DNA of 42,373 bases from assembly GCA_007115975.1 (NCBI GenBank), contig SKJJ01000170.1, positions 1 to 42,373 on the forward strand. Reading direction: 5' to 3'. Each line of letters starts with the position of its first letter. Within the stretch, counting starts at the first letter, position 1. Shown here piece by piece: positions 35,128-42,373 of this stretch. Made by a program: the position numbers and the translations under genes. This stretch comes from Chitinispirillum sp. Its GTDB lineage: Bacteria; Fibrobacterota; Chitinivibrionia; Chitinivibrionales; Chitinispirillaceae. The notes under the pieces were generated by a model, which worked only from the letters and a program-made list of their open reading frames with translations, was not told where the DNA came from and ran no database searches.

Positions 35128-37455
35128 TCAGTTATCCCCACGCCTGATCAGAACTTCCCAATAATCATCTTTTTTCCTTTTATCGATAATTGTATGCCCC
35201 TGCGCTTCTGCTGAGGCCGGTACGTTTTCCACCGGCTCACCATCATCAAGGAAGATGCAGAGCACCTCACCTGGTTTTATCTGTGAAAGCGCCATTTTTG
35301 TTTTGACAAAATTCATCGGACAGGCAACGCCGCGAAAATCCCTGGTGAGATCTGCCTTAAGTTCCTCGCGTTGCTCCTGTTTGGGATGAAACTGAAGCGT
35401 CTCATCAAGCGACAGGTAAAGAGCCTCGATTGCCTGGGCAAAAGAGATTATTTTCTGTTCATATTCCAACAGTTGTTCCGGGTTATCTGATTTGAGCAGA
35501 TTGACAACGTCTATATATTCTGCTGCAACCAAACCCTTTTCAACGAAAAGCTTCTTAAACAGCATCCCAACTTGGTCATCCTGTGCTACCTCGCCTGTCT
35601 GGGTGATGAGGAGAGCACGGGCACTGTAAAAAAGTATCTCATTAAGAAAATCACCCCGGCTCCCTTTATTGTCTGTAATCATTTTACGGGCCGCTCTGAC
35701 TTTCAGCAGGTCAAGCTCAATTAGGTCAAAGAGTCCTGCGGCACATTCACCTGTTCCGCGACCTTCAAGAGAAAAATCGGTATCAGATCCCCAGTCACGA
35801 TACCATGAGCTGTCCTCCTCATATGAAGGGACTTCGGTGAGTGGTGCTGCAACTGTTTTTATCTTCTCATACCCTTCGGCATCAAGATAGGCCTGATAGG
35901 AGTTGTAACTATTTTTCCTCTCAGCATAATGAGCGAGAAACTGTGCAAGAAAGCGGGGAACCGCTCGTGCCGGTACTGTACCCAAAGTTTGTGCAAGTAA
36001 AGAACCGTTATCGCCGTCAATCTGCGCACCTGCCACTATCGAATAGACCGGATAGGCATGCCCGTCCTTACGGGAAGCTTTACCGAAAAAACCGATATGT
36101 GCCAGCCCATGCTGGCCGCAGGAGTTGGAACAGCCGGAAAAATGGATTCGTAGCCCTTCGGCAGAATCGATGCTGGTATGGGATTGTTCAAGCTCTTCAA
36201 TGGATGCATTCAGTGCGCCGCGTGAAAGGCAGATCCCAAGCTGGCAGGTGCTTGCGCCCGCACAGGCCACTGCACTGCTTATAACCGATGCCCTGTTCCA
36301 GAGCGGTGAACAGTCACGCCCAATCGCGAAAAAAGTGTTCAATTGGTTTTCAGGGATATTTCTGAAAACGATATTCTGGTCGGGGGTGAAACGTAGCCCC
36401 TCATCACCAATAGGGGAGAGTGCATCAGCGATCCGGATTGCGGTGTCCGCCACAATGTCACCGAGTGACAGAGGAAACTTGACCCACCATAAACCTGTTT
36501 GTTTCTGCTGCCCGCAGTACCGTTTTTTCCACAGCTCAAATTCCACCTCAACAGACTGATTGCTTTCTTCTGGCGTGAACGGAGCATGCGGTGTATCAGA
36601 AAGCAGCGGTACAGCAAAAGGGGCCGGTTTTTCTGAATCAAGCGTTTGGCGTTCTCTGTTATAGGTTTCAAGAAAATTTTGGCGGCCGAGTGAATTGTAC
36701 AAAAAACGCAGTCTGGCCGTATGCTTGTTGCGGCGGTTACCGTATCGTGAGAAAAGCCGTTTGAGAGCTTCCGCCACCTGAAACACATCTTTCTCGTCGA
36801 TAAATTCATGGAGCAGTACGCCTGGCTGTGGAGATCGTCCCATGCCGCCAGCAACAAATACCCGAAATCCTTTTTTGCCGTTGTTAATAGTTGCCACAAA
36901 CCCCACATCATTTACCGTTGCAAACGAATTGTCTTCCGCACTGTTTGAGAATGCAATTTTGAACTTGCGCGGAAGGAGCCATGAACCGGGCAGCTCAACC
37001 ATCCTTGAGGTAAGCTCAACAGCATGGGGTGTAACATCAAATAGTTCATCAGCCGCGATACCGCTGTTCCATGAAGCCGTTATATTACGAACCGTGTTTC
37101 CGCCGCCACCGCGTGTGGACAATCCCGCATCGTGAAGTTCGCGCAGAACGGGTATCAGATGTTCAATTGGTATATCATGCATCTGAATTTCCTGCCTGGT
37201 GGTCACATGAAGTCTTCCGGATCCGTACTGCTTTGCAAGCTGGGCGACTGTTTTTAGTTGCAGGGGTGTTATGATCCCTGCTGCGCAGCGAATTCTTGCC
37301 ATATATTGACCCCTGATACGCTGTTCGTAAATTCCAAATGGAACCCGGCGAGCCTTAAGCTCTGAATCGGATATCTCCCCCTGTCCGAGACGGTGTATCT
37401 GTTTTTCCAGATCATCAATTTCAGCTTTTAAAGTTGCGGGTAATCGGTAGTTCAT
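35128..37455 (-). CDS. Siroheme sulfite reductase fused to a helical domain and a TusA-like domain
   Basis: Residues 1-535 are the nitrite/sulfite reductase hemoprotein with two ferredoxin-like halves ('VPFGIYEQRIRGQYMARIR', 'VTTRQEIQMHDIP') and the siroheme/4Fe-4S ligands C398, C404, C442 and C446 ('CAGASTCQLG', 'CSNSCGQHG'). Residues 570-695 are a helical, HEPN-like stretch ('FYSARALLITQTGEVAQ'). Residues 703-775 are a TusA/SirA domain with C712 in 'RGVACPMNFVKTKMAL'. It should reduce sulfite to sulfide and may pass sulfur on through the TusA Cys. AAGGAG stands before the ATG. Siroheme would come from the hem genes downstream. Sulfite rather than nitrite is inferred from neighbours. Confidence 0.92.
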   Translation of the reverse strand: MNYRLPATLKAEIDDLEKQIHRLGQGEISDSELKARRVPFGIYEQRIRGQYMARIRCAAGIITPLQLKTVAQLAKQYGSGRLHVTTRQEIQMHDIPIEHLIPVLRELHDAGLSTRGGGGNTVRNITASWNSGIAADELFDVTPHAVELTSRMVELPGSWLLPRKFKIAFSNSAEDNSFATVNDVGFVATINNGKKGFRVFVAGGMGRSPQPGVLLHEFIDEKDVFQVAEALKRLFSRYGNRRNKHTARLRFLYNSLGRQNFLETYNRERQTLDSEKPAPFAVPLLSDTPHAPFTPEESNQSVEVEFELWKKRYCGQQKQTGLWWVKFPLSLGDIVADTAIRIADALSPIGDEGLRFTPDQNIVFRNIPENQLNTFFAIGRDCSPLWNRASVISSAVACAGASTCQLGICLSRGALNASIEELEQSHTSIDSAEGLRIHFSGCSNSCGQHGLAHIGFFGKASRKDGHAYPVYSIVAGAQIDGDNGSLLAQTLGTVPARAVPRFLAQFLAHYAERKNSYNSYQAYLDAEGYEKIKTVAAPLTEVPSYEEDSSWYRDWGSDTDFSLEGRGTGECAAGLFDLIELDLLKVRAARKMITDNKGSRGDFLNEILFYSARALLITQTGEVAQDDQVGMLFKKLFVEKGLVAAEYIDVVNLLKSDNPEQLLEYEQKIISFAQAIEALYLSLDETLQFHPKQEQREELKADLTRDFRGVACPMNFVKTKMALSQIKPGEVLCIFLDDGEPVENVPASAEAQGHTIIDKRKKDDYWEVLIRRGDN

Positions 37456-37542
37456 CGTTTTTCCTGCTCCTTTTTGTTTGTTTTAAAACCCAACTTGCTT
37501 CATCTTTTCAGGGATACGCTACGCGTTAAGTTAATTTTGATT

Positions 37543-37570
37543 CAACGCAGAGGACGCAAAGGTCGCAGAG
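37543..37570. repeat. AACGCAGAGGACGCAAAGGTCGCAGAG intergenic element
   Basis: A CGCAGAG/CGCAAAG-rich word between the JAMM protease gene and the sulfite reductase gene resembles a dispersed intergenic repeat known from many bacterial genomes. The 219-base gap (37456-37674) otherwise shows only weak promoter-like elements, so the sulfite reductase may be read from upstream or have its own unseen promoter. Confidence 0.5.
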
Positions 37571-37674
37571 CAAGAACTGAGAAGTAGGAAGTGTAGGGTT
37601 TGAGAAAAAGAGATTGAATCCATCCTTTTTTAAACCTATTATTTCCAACCTCTATCACTCATTGCACATGCCCT

Positions 37675-38076
37675 TCAACCCTGAACAACTTCAATGTCCT
37701 GCTCCACTGCCAATCCGTTTTCAATGCGAAAAGACTTTACCACCGGGTCACTTTCAAGTGATACTATCACATAGCTCATATCTGGATCGTGAGCAAGCCT
37801 GATATCCTCCAGGGACATACGTGCCGGAGTACAGGGGTGACTGTGGTAAACGGCAAGCACCTTAAGACCCTGTGCCCGTAGGCTTTTCACTGCGTGGAAC
37901 TGCTCCCTGGGGTCAAGGGAGTAGTGCTGCTCCGAAGCATCGGTGTTGCACATTGGCACTATCTGCGTTACCTCTGAATCAATGCCCCCAAGATAACCGC
38001 ACGCCTCTATGGGTGCATCTCTTTTTGCATGCTCTATCAAAGATTCGATAATAACTTTTGAGATTTTCAGGTTCAC
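37675..38076 (-). CDS. JAMM/MPN metalloprotease for the sulfur carrier (HcyD/Mec-like)
   Basis: The 133-residue product is a minimal JAB1/MPN+ domain. The zinc site is complete: Glu24 in 'PIEACGYLGG', His78 and His80 in 'VYHSHPCTPARMSLEDI', with Ser88 and Asp91. Such enzymes cut after the carrier diglycine. In Mycobacterium (Mec) they release cysteine from CysO; in Wolinella (HcyD) they trim the carrier precursor. The carrier gene here ends with extra residues after the glycines, so a trimming role fits well. It starts four bases inside the ThiF-like gene. Confidence 0.9.
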   Translation of the reverse strand: MNLKISKVIIESLIEHAKRDAPIEACGYLGGIDSEVTQIVPMCNTDASEQHYSLDPREQFHAVKSLRAQGLKVLAVYHSHPCTPARMSLEDIRLAHDPDMSYVIVSLESDPVVKSFRIENGLAVEQDIEVVQG

Positions 38077-38891
38077 CGTTTTTTCTCCTTCAGATCACAT
38101 GCCGCCTGCTCTTCATCGTGAAGTTCCGTAATGGATGGGTTCTCGCCGCATACCGGACAACTGGCCCTTTTTTTTAGTGCTGTTTTACGAAAATCCATCT
38201 CCTCAGCCTCAAAGGTAAGAAGGCTGTTTAACAGAAGAGTACCTGTGTTAGTTGCAAATTTAAGAGCCTCCGCTGCCTGTATCGTTCCAAGCATCCCTGC
38301 AATTGCACCCAACACTCCTGCCTGTGAGCAGGTTGGTACCGCACCCCTGGGGGGAGGAGCGTTGAAAACACATCGATAGCAGGCCGACTCTCCTGGCATT
38401 ATGGTCATGGTCTGACCGGTAAACCGGAGGATTCCGCCATGAGACAATGGCTTGCCTTCCAGGACACAGGCGTCGTTGATCAGAAATTTGGCGGCAAAAT
38501 TATCGGTGCCATCTATGACAAAATCATAATCACGAATTATCGGCCGTATATTGTCGGAAAGCAGAAATTCATGATGGGTTATTACTTTTACATCAGGATT
38601 GATCGCCCTCATTTTTTCTGCTGCCGACTCGACTTTAGGTCTTCCTATATCACCGGTAAAGTGTATGACCTGTCTTTGGAGATTGGAAAGATCAACATTG
38701 TCTGCATCTGCAATTGCGATAGTACCTATCCCTGCAGCAGCAAGGTAAAGAGCTGCTGGTGCCCCCAGTCCTCCGGCTCCTATGACAAGTACTTTACTTT
38801 CCATAATACGTGCCTGCCCCTCCACTCCTACCTTCTTTAGCAGAATATGGCGGCTGTAGCGTTCAAGCTGCTCTTCTGTAAAATCAATCAT
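38073..38891 (-). CDS. ThiF/MoeB-like adenylyltransferase for the sulfur carrier (HcyF-like)
   Basis: The 272-residue E1-like enzyme has 'RYSRHILLKKVGVEGQ', ATP-binding 'VIGAGGLGAPAALYLAAAG', 'DADNVDLSNLQRQVIHF' and 'DGTDNFAAKFLIND', with zinc cysteine pairs at 'CYRCVF' and 'CPVCGE'. It would adenylate the C-terminus of the ThiS-like carrier so that sulfur can be added. It overlaps MetY and the JAMM protease genes by four bases each. Thiamine or molybdopterin genes are absent nearby, so homocysteine formation is the best reading. Confidence 0.9.
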   Translation of the reverse strand: MIDFTEEQLERYSRHILLKKVGVEGQARIMESKVLVIGAGGLGAPAALYLAAAGIGTIAIADADNVDLSNLQRQVIHFTGDIGRPKVESAAEKMRAINPDVKVITHHEFLLSDNIRPIIRDYDFVIDGTDNFAAKFLINDACVLEGKPLSHGGILRFTGQTMTIMPGESACYRCVFNAPPPRGAVPTCSQAGVLGAIAGMLGTIQAAEALKFATNTGTLLLNSLLTFEAEEMDFRKTALKKRASCPVCGENPSITELHDEEQAACDLKEKKR

Positions 38892-40120
38892 ACAGTTTCC
38901 AACCCCTGTTTAAGGTCATCAATAAGGTCGTCTGTGTCTTCTATCCCCACCGATAAGCGTATCAGCCCTTCGGATATCCCCATCTGCTCACACTCCTGCG
39001 CACTGTAATCGGCAAAAATCGTTGATGCAGGGTGAATTATTAAGGTCTTGTTGTCGTTTAGATTCGTAGCTTTACGAATTAGTTTCAGGCTGTCCATGAA
39101 AACAAATGATTGTTCCTTGTCTGAGAGCTTAAAGGTTACAAGTCCCCCGAAACCCCTTTTAAACTGAGAGGCTGCAGTGGCGTGCCATCGTGAGTGTTCA
39201 AGACCCGGATAGTTAACCGACACCACGCGCTGCTGCTCCCCTAAAAATCCGGCAATGGCAAGAGCATTGCGGCTGCAGGCTTCTGCCCGAAGGGGAAGTG
39301 TTTCAAGTCCCAGTATCTGAAGCCAGGCGTTATGGGCGCTAAGACAGCCGCCGATATTGCGGTTAACCTCCTTGCGGAGGCGCATAAGAAATGCTCCGGG
39401 GCCGTACTGCTTAGACATCCCGCCTAATGAAACCGACCCTTTCCAGTCAAATGTCCCGTTATCAATTATAAGTCCACCCAGAGAGGTTGCACCACCCGAG
39501 ATAAACTTTGTGGAGGAGATAACCTCAACCGCAACTCCAGCCTCCTTTGAATTGAAAAGGTAGGAGCTGGTGAGTGTGCCATCAAGAACAACCGGCACCC
39601 CTTTTTTTGCAGCTTTCTCACACAATGTTTTTATATCTGCAACCTCAAGCTGGGGGTTACTGATTACCTCAAGAAACACCAACGCAGTACTGCTGTCGAT
39701 AAGCTCTTCAACAGAGTCTGGCTCTGTCATATCTGCAAATCTGGTTTCGAGCCCCCACTCTCCAAGGGTCCGGGTAAAAAGCGAAAGAGAGTGACCAAAA
39801 AGATGGCGGCTTGTCACAATATTGGAGCCGCTTCGGGCAAGAGACAAAACCACATTGGTAATCGCCGCCATTCCTGATGAAACAGCCACCACTCCCAACG
39901 ATCCCGTTAAATGCCTGACCCGCTTCTCCAGTTCGTCAACCGTTGGGTTGGTGATACGGGAGTAGGTGTGGGCAGGCTTCCTGCCTGCAAACGCAAGCTC
40001 CAGATCCCGTGATGAGGCAAACTCAAAAGCCACTGAATCGTAAACAGGCGGACGGAGTGCCCCGTGGGGATCTCTGTTTTCACCCGGACCATGCACCGCT
40101 TTTGTGGAAAACCCAGTCAT
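38888..40120 (-). CDS. O-acetylhomoserine sulfhydrylase-type PLP enzyme (MetY-like)
   Basis: The 410-residue enzyme belongs to the Cys/Met metabolism PLP family: 'FSTKAVHGPGENRDPHGA', 'YSRITNPTVDELEKRV', 'VAVSSGMAAITNVVLSLA', the PLP lysine in 'VEVISSTKFISGGATSLGG', and the C-terminal 'LIRLSVGIEDTDDLIDDL'. It should make homocysteine from an activated homoserine. The coupled carrier gene just upstream (ATGA overlap) points to the protein-thiocarboxylate route described in Wolinella succinogenes. Free sulfide use or a cystathionine gamma-synthase role cannot be excluded. Confidence 0.88.
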   Translation of the reverse strand: MTGFSTKAVHGPGENRDPHGALRPPVYDSVAFEFASSRDLELAFAGRKPAHTYSRITNPTVDELEKRVRHLTGSLGVVAVSSGMAAITNVVLSLARSGSNIVTSRHLFGHSLSLFTRTLGEWGLETRFADMTEPDSVEELIDSSTALVFLEVISNPQLEVADIKTLCEKAAKKGVPVVLDGTLTSSYLFNSKEAGVAVEVISSTKFISGGATSLGGLIIDNGTFDWKGSVSLGGMSKQYGPGAFLMRLRKEVNRNIGGCLSAHNAWLQILGLETLPLRAEACSRNALAIAGFLGEQQRVVSVNYPGLEHSRWHATAASQFKRGFGGLVTFKLSDKEQSFVFMDSLKLIRKATNLNDNKTLIIHPASTIFADYSAQECEQMGISEGLIRLSVGIEDTDDLIDDLKQGLETV

Positions 40121-40329
40121 CCCTCTCCTCCACCCATGAAATAGAGAAAGTCAACCTCATCACTCTCCTTAACGACTGTTGTGCCGTAGTTCTCCTTATC
40201 TACAAATGCACCGTTAAGCTGAACCGAGACCATATCCGGCATCTCAACGTTGCATATTTTGAGCAGTTCCACAACGGAAATGGCGTCCTCAGAGAGCTCT
40301 TTATGTTGCCCGTTGACTTGAATTTTCAT
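40117..40329 (-). CDS. ThiS/MoaD-like sulfur carrier with masked C-terminus (HcyS-like)
   Basis: The 70-residue product begins 'MKIQVNGQHKEL' and has the ubiquitin-like beta-grasp ('VSVQLNGAFVDKENYGTTVV', 'SDEVDFLYFMGGGEG'). Mature carriers end in Gly-Gly; this one ends GGG-Glu-Gly, so two residues must be removed before activation, which the JAMM protease at 37675-38076 can do. Sulfur would be added by the ThiF-like enzyme and handed to the MetY-like enzyme. A strong AAGGAGG lies before the ATG. It is the first gene of the four-gene carrier unit, behind its own promoter/operator. Confidence 0.92.
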   Translation of the reverse strand: MKIQVNGQHKELSEDAISVVELLKICNVEMPDMVSVQLNGAFVDKENYGTTVVKESDEVDFLYFMGGGEG

Positions 40330-40342
40330 ACGCAGCCTCCTT

Positions 40343-40373
40343 ATAATACATACTTGACCAAGTAAGTCAAGTA
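40343..40373 (-). promoter_or_regulatory. Promoter with palindromic operator before the carrier gene
   Basis: On the minus strand TTGACT (40365-40370) and TATTAT (40343-40348) lie 16 bases apart. The -35 box is embedded in a perfect palindrome TACTTGAC-N7-GTCAAGTA (40351-40373). The same 18-base pattern TTGACTTNCTTNGTCANG occurs before the Rrf2 gene. The predicted start is very close to the Shine-Dalgarno, so the true -10 could be a little upstream (TATACT at about 40371-40376, with the palindrome then covering the start site). Confidence 0.7.
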
Positions 40374-40389
40374 TAAGGGTTTAAAAAAA

Positions 40390-41319
40390 TCAGCTCCCCT
40401 TTAACAGCATGGGAACGCTTAGATATCTCTCTCCAGTATCCGGAAAGAGGGTGATTATGACCTTGTCCTCTTTCCTGCGGTTCTTTAGATATTTGGCAGT
40501 CGCACACGCCACAGCACCTGAAGAGATCCCTGCCAGTATCCCTTCGCACTGAATAATCTTTCTGGTCCACTCAAAAGCATCCTGGTCGCCAACAGAGATG
40601 AGTTGATCAACGACCGATTTATCATAAATGTCTGGGACAAATCCCGGCCCGATACCCTGAATCATATGGGGGCCACACTGTCCGCCACTGATCACACAGG
40701 ATGCTGCCGGTTCAACGGCAATAACTTTTATCTGTGGGTTATGTCTCTTTAAAACCCGCCCCACTCCGGTAATCGTTCCTCCGGTTCCCACGCCTGCAAT
40801 GAATACATCCACTTTTCCATCAGTATCCTCAAGGATCTCTTTTGCTGTTGTGGTTTCGTGAATGGCAGGGTTTGACTGGTTGCTGAACTGTCCCACCAGA
40901 AAGGCCCCTTCAATTTGCGACTCCAGCTCAATGGCCTTATCTATTGAACCTTTCATTCCAAGGTGTGCCGGTGTCAATACCAGCTTGACTCCAAAGGAGG
41001 TGAGAAGACGCTGTCGCTCGATACTCATGCTTTCGGGCATTATTATGATGGAATTGTACTTTCTCACCACCGCAATGAAGGCAAGGGCGATACCGGTATT
41101 GCCGCTTGTTGCTTCAATGACCGTTCCGCCCGGACGCAGCTTGCCGCTCTTTTCTGCATCGATAATCATCCCAAGTGCCGTACGATCCTTTACAGATGAG
41201 CAGGGGTTAAACTGCTCCAGTTTGGCTGCTACCGTGCACCTGTGATCACCAAAGATCTGATTTATCCTCACCAGAGGAGTCCGCCCGATAAGAGCTGTTA
41301 TGTCAGGTGCAATGTTCAT
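40390..41319 (-). CDS. cysK: Cysteine synthase, second copy
   Basis: This 309-residue PLP enzyme is a full O-acetylserine sulfhydrylase: PLP lysine in 'FNPCSSVKDRTALGM', 'ATSGNTGIALAF', 'GVGTGGTITGVGRVL' and 'PDTGERYLS'. It lies 11 bases behind the Rrf2 regulator, so both are read from the regulator promoter. In Bacillus, CysK binds the Rrf2 regulator CymR and makes it cysteine-responsive; the arrangement here fits such a pair. It shares much sequence with the copy at 32435-33364, but the lysine loop (CSS here, GGS there) differs. Confidence 0.95.
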   Translation of the reverse strand: MNIAPDITALIGRTPLVRINQIFGDHRCTVAAKLEQFNPCSSVKDRTALGMIIDAEKSGKLRPGGTVIEATSGNTGIALAFIAVVRKYNSIIIMPESMSIERQRLLTSFGVKLVLTPAHLGMKGSIDKAIELESQIEGAFLVGQFSNQSNPAIHETTTAKEILEDTDGKVDVFIAGVGTGGTITGVGRVLKRHNPQIKVIAVEPAASCVISGGQCGPHMIQGIGPGFVPDIYDKSVVDQLISVGDQDAFEWTRKIIQCEGILAGISSGAVACATAKYLKNRRKEDKVIITLFPDTGERYLSVPMLLKGS

Positions 41320-41330
41320 GATTTTATCTC

Positions 41331-41741
41331 TTAAATGGAAAACATAATCTGTTGTTGAAGCGTTTTCTGTCGCTCCAATAACATTGATAAAGGGATATCA
41401 AGAATCTTTGAAACGGATTGCTCAACCTGCTCCAATACCTCATCCAATGCAGGGCAGATTTTATTGTTGTGCAGCTCAAGCACTCCTTCAAGGCTTGCGA
41501 CAACATTCTTGAGCGAAATCTCATCAGGATGGGCGCCAAGCTTATAGCCCCCCTTGTTGCCCCGAACGCTCTTTACAATCCCTGCCTTGTGCAGTCTGTT
41601 TAAAATCTGTTCGAGGTAATTTTTGGGAACGTTGCGCCGGCGCACAATGTCGTTTATCTGTACAAGGCTTTTGTTATAGTACTCAGTAAGCTCAAGAAGA
41701 GCAACAAGGCCGTATTGTGTTTTGGTTGAGATGGATAACAT
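41331..41741 (-). CDS. Rrf2-family regulator, CymR-like
   Basis: The 136-residue protein has the Rrf2 winged helix: 'MLSISTKTQYGLVALLEL', 'IVRRRNVPKNYLEQILNRLH' and the wing 'KAGIVKSVRGNKGGYKLG'. It has one cysteine only (in 'KICPAL'), so it cannot hold the three-Cys iron-sulfur cluster of IscR. The chain ends 'QQQIMFSI', close to the 'MFYI' end of Bacillus CymR, and a free C-terminal Ile is what inserts into the CysK active site in such complexes. With cysK next door it is likely the sulfur-status repressor of this region. It probably represses its own promoter. Confidence 0.88.
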   Translation of the reverse strand: MLSISTKTQYGLVALLELTEYYNKSLVQINDIVRRRNVPKNYLEQILNRLHKAGIVKSVRGNKGGYKLGAHPDEISLKNVVASLEGVLELHNNKICPALDEVLEQVEQSVSKILDIPLSMLLERQKTLQQQIMFSI

Positions 41742-41787
41742 GGTTCAGTTTCTCTTTTTTGTTTTGTTGTATATCTGTATCTTTTTA

Positions 41788-41817
41788 AAGATAACAAACC
41801 TGACAAAGAAAGTCAAG
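41788..41817 (-). promoter_or_regulatory. Promoter with the same operator before the Rrf2 regulator
   Basis: TTGACT (41811-41816) and TATCTT (41788-41793) are 17 bases apart on the minus strand, with TGAC-N7-GTCA (41801-41815) across the -35 box and the start of the spacer. It aligns with the site at 40351-40373 in 15 of 18 positions of TTGACTTNCTTNGTCANG, counting N as free. The expected transcript starts near 41781, with a leader of about 40 bases. Confidence 0.75.
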
Positions 41818-42373
41818 ATCAAAATGTTTTTATATGATAAAAAGGATAGTACGCATAATTATTGGGGCCTATCCCGCTGGTAGCACCACTACCGCCGAAT
41901 ATCTGCCATGGGGCGCAATAGATTCAAAAACTCACCAATATATGGCGCCACAGGCGGCAATGGATCGAAAAGTTGCCAATATACCCTTGCGGCAGATGTC
42001 AAGAGTCCTGTTCCTAAGCCCTGAAAGCCGTACTATACCTGAGTGACTTCCGGTAGGCTATGTCCCCTTGATTCAGGTCAAAAATGGCTGGTCTTTTCGT
42101 TTCAGGAGGGAGTGTGGCTGAACAATATCTGCGCAGAGCATGCCGTTATGCTGAATTTTTGTCTGCCCTAGGACACAACACCCTGATAATCTGCCAATCT
42201 GGTACCGAATAGTTTTTGGTCTGAGCGCTTTTAACTTCTGGGTGAGAATGCTCTAGCTGCAAAGGAAGCTGTCTGCAATATGTTAATTGCACGCGGCATA
42301 CATTCGGCCAGACTTGCAGTGAGGAGACCATTCTGGAGACCTGTAAGTGCAGTGCGTTGGGGTGATTTTTCCC
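41818..42373. other. Right-end region without a supported gene
   Basis: Three imperfect, partly inverted words built on CAATAT and TGCC/GGCA recur at 41900-42000 (ATCTGCC 41901-41907 against GGCAGAT 41991-41997). A GTG at 42114 just after AGGAGGG opens a 32-codon frame, and from about 42238 another frame stays open to the window end ('AAKEAVCNMLIARGIHSARL'). They are in different frames and match no family I know, so this is either a decayed gene or chance. A plus-strand frame at 41834-42046 was also not accepted. Confidence 0.4.

Noticed and set aside
41834..42046. Plus-strand 70-codon frame
   Set aside because: It sits in a stretch of imperfect repeated words, has no motif and no clear ribosome binding site.
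1..42373. tRNA, rRNA or CRISPR array
   Set aside because: Reading by eye for T-loop words, regularly spaced direct repeats and rRNA-like blocks gave nothing convincing.

Overview
The window reads as chromosome of a member of the Fibrobacterota, most likely from the Chitinispirillum/Chitinivibrio side. The strongest pointer is the beta-glucanase at 15605-16594. Its two halves are in circularly permuted order, as in the Fibrobacter succinogenes 1,3-1,4-beta-glucanase. Several secreted proteins also carry C-terminal tails like type IX secretion sorting domains. No rRNA, tRNA, CRISPR array or intact mobile element was found. The taxonomic call is inference from protein resemblance, not from a marker gene.

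Left part (1-11000): two secreted proteins (a TolB-like propeller fragment and a GLUG-repeat protein), a DnaQ-type exonuclease, a TspO-like membrane protein, and then an envelope cluster. In that cluster an RDD protein and a SpoIIM-like protein diverge from 17 bases. A tight five-gene minus-strand operon (polytopic membrane protein, DUF4129, DUF4350, MoxR ATPase, DUF58) runs towards SpoIIM and starts from a near-consensus sigma-70 promoter at 10996-11024.

Middle (11000-24900): a B12-binding-type radical SAM protein, an unrecognised secreted or anchored protein, an FMN-binding lipoprotein, the permuted GH16 glucanase, release factor 3 (prfC), a HelD-type helicase gene with two lesions, and a DksA/TraR zinc-finger gene. 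Next come a radical SAM/SPASM enzyme translationally coupled to a secreted candidate substrate, a phosphodiester glycosidase, and the 3' remnant of an ISL3-like transposase. Intergenic spaces here carry several families of short inverted or tandem repeats.

Right part (24900-41800) is one coherent sulfur-assimilation region on the minus strand. A CymR-like Rrf2 regulator and a cysteine synthase are followed by a carrier-protein route to homocysteine: ThiS-like carrier with a masked diglycine tail, MetY-type enzyme, ThiF-like adenylyltransferase and JAMM protease. Then come a siroheme sulfite reductase fused to a TusA domain, an APS reductase, a PiT/CysP-type sulfate permease, a second cysteine synthase, and ATP sulfurylase (CysD and CysN, the latter with a dead APS-kinase domain). 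Downstream lies most of the siroheme pathway: SirC-like dehydrogenase, HemA, a HemC-CobA-HemD fusion and HemB. The genes together describe sulfate uptake, reduction to sulfide, cofactor supply for the sulfite reductase, and sulfide capture as cysteine and homocysteine. Two near-identical promoter/operator sites, before the regulator and before the carrier gene, suggest the regulator controls itself and the pathway.

Most notable for a second look: the shared Rrf2 operator; the CymR-like C-terminal isoleucine beside cysK; the HemC domain lacking its cofactor-binding third domain, with shortened HemA and SirC beside it; the dead CysC domain paired with an APS-type reductase; and the radical SAM/SPASM plus tailed-substrate pair.
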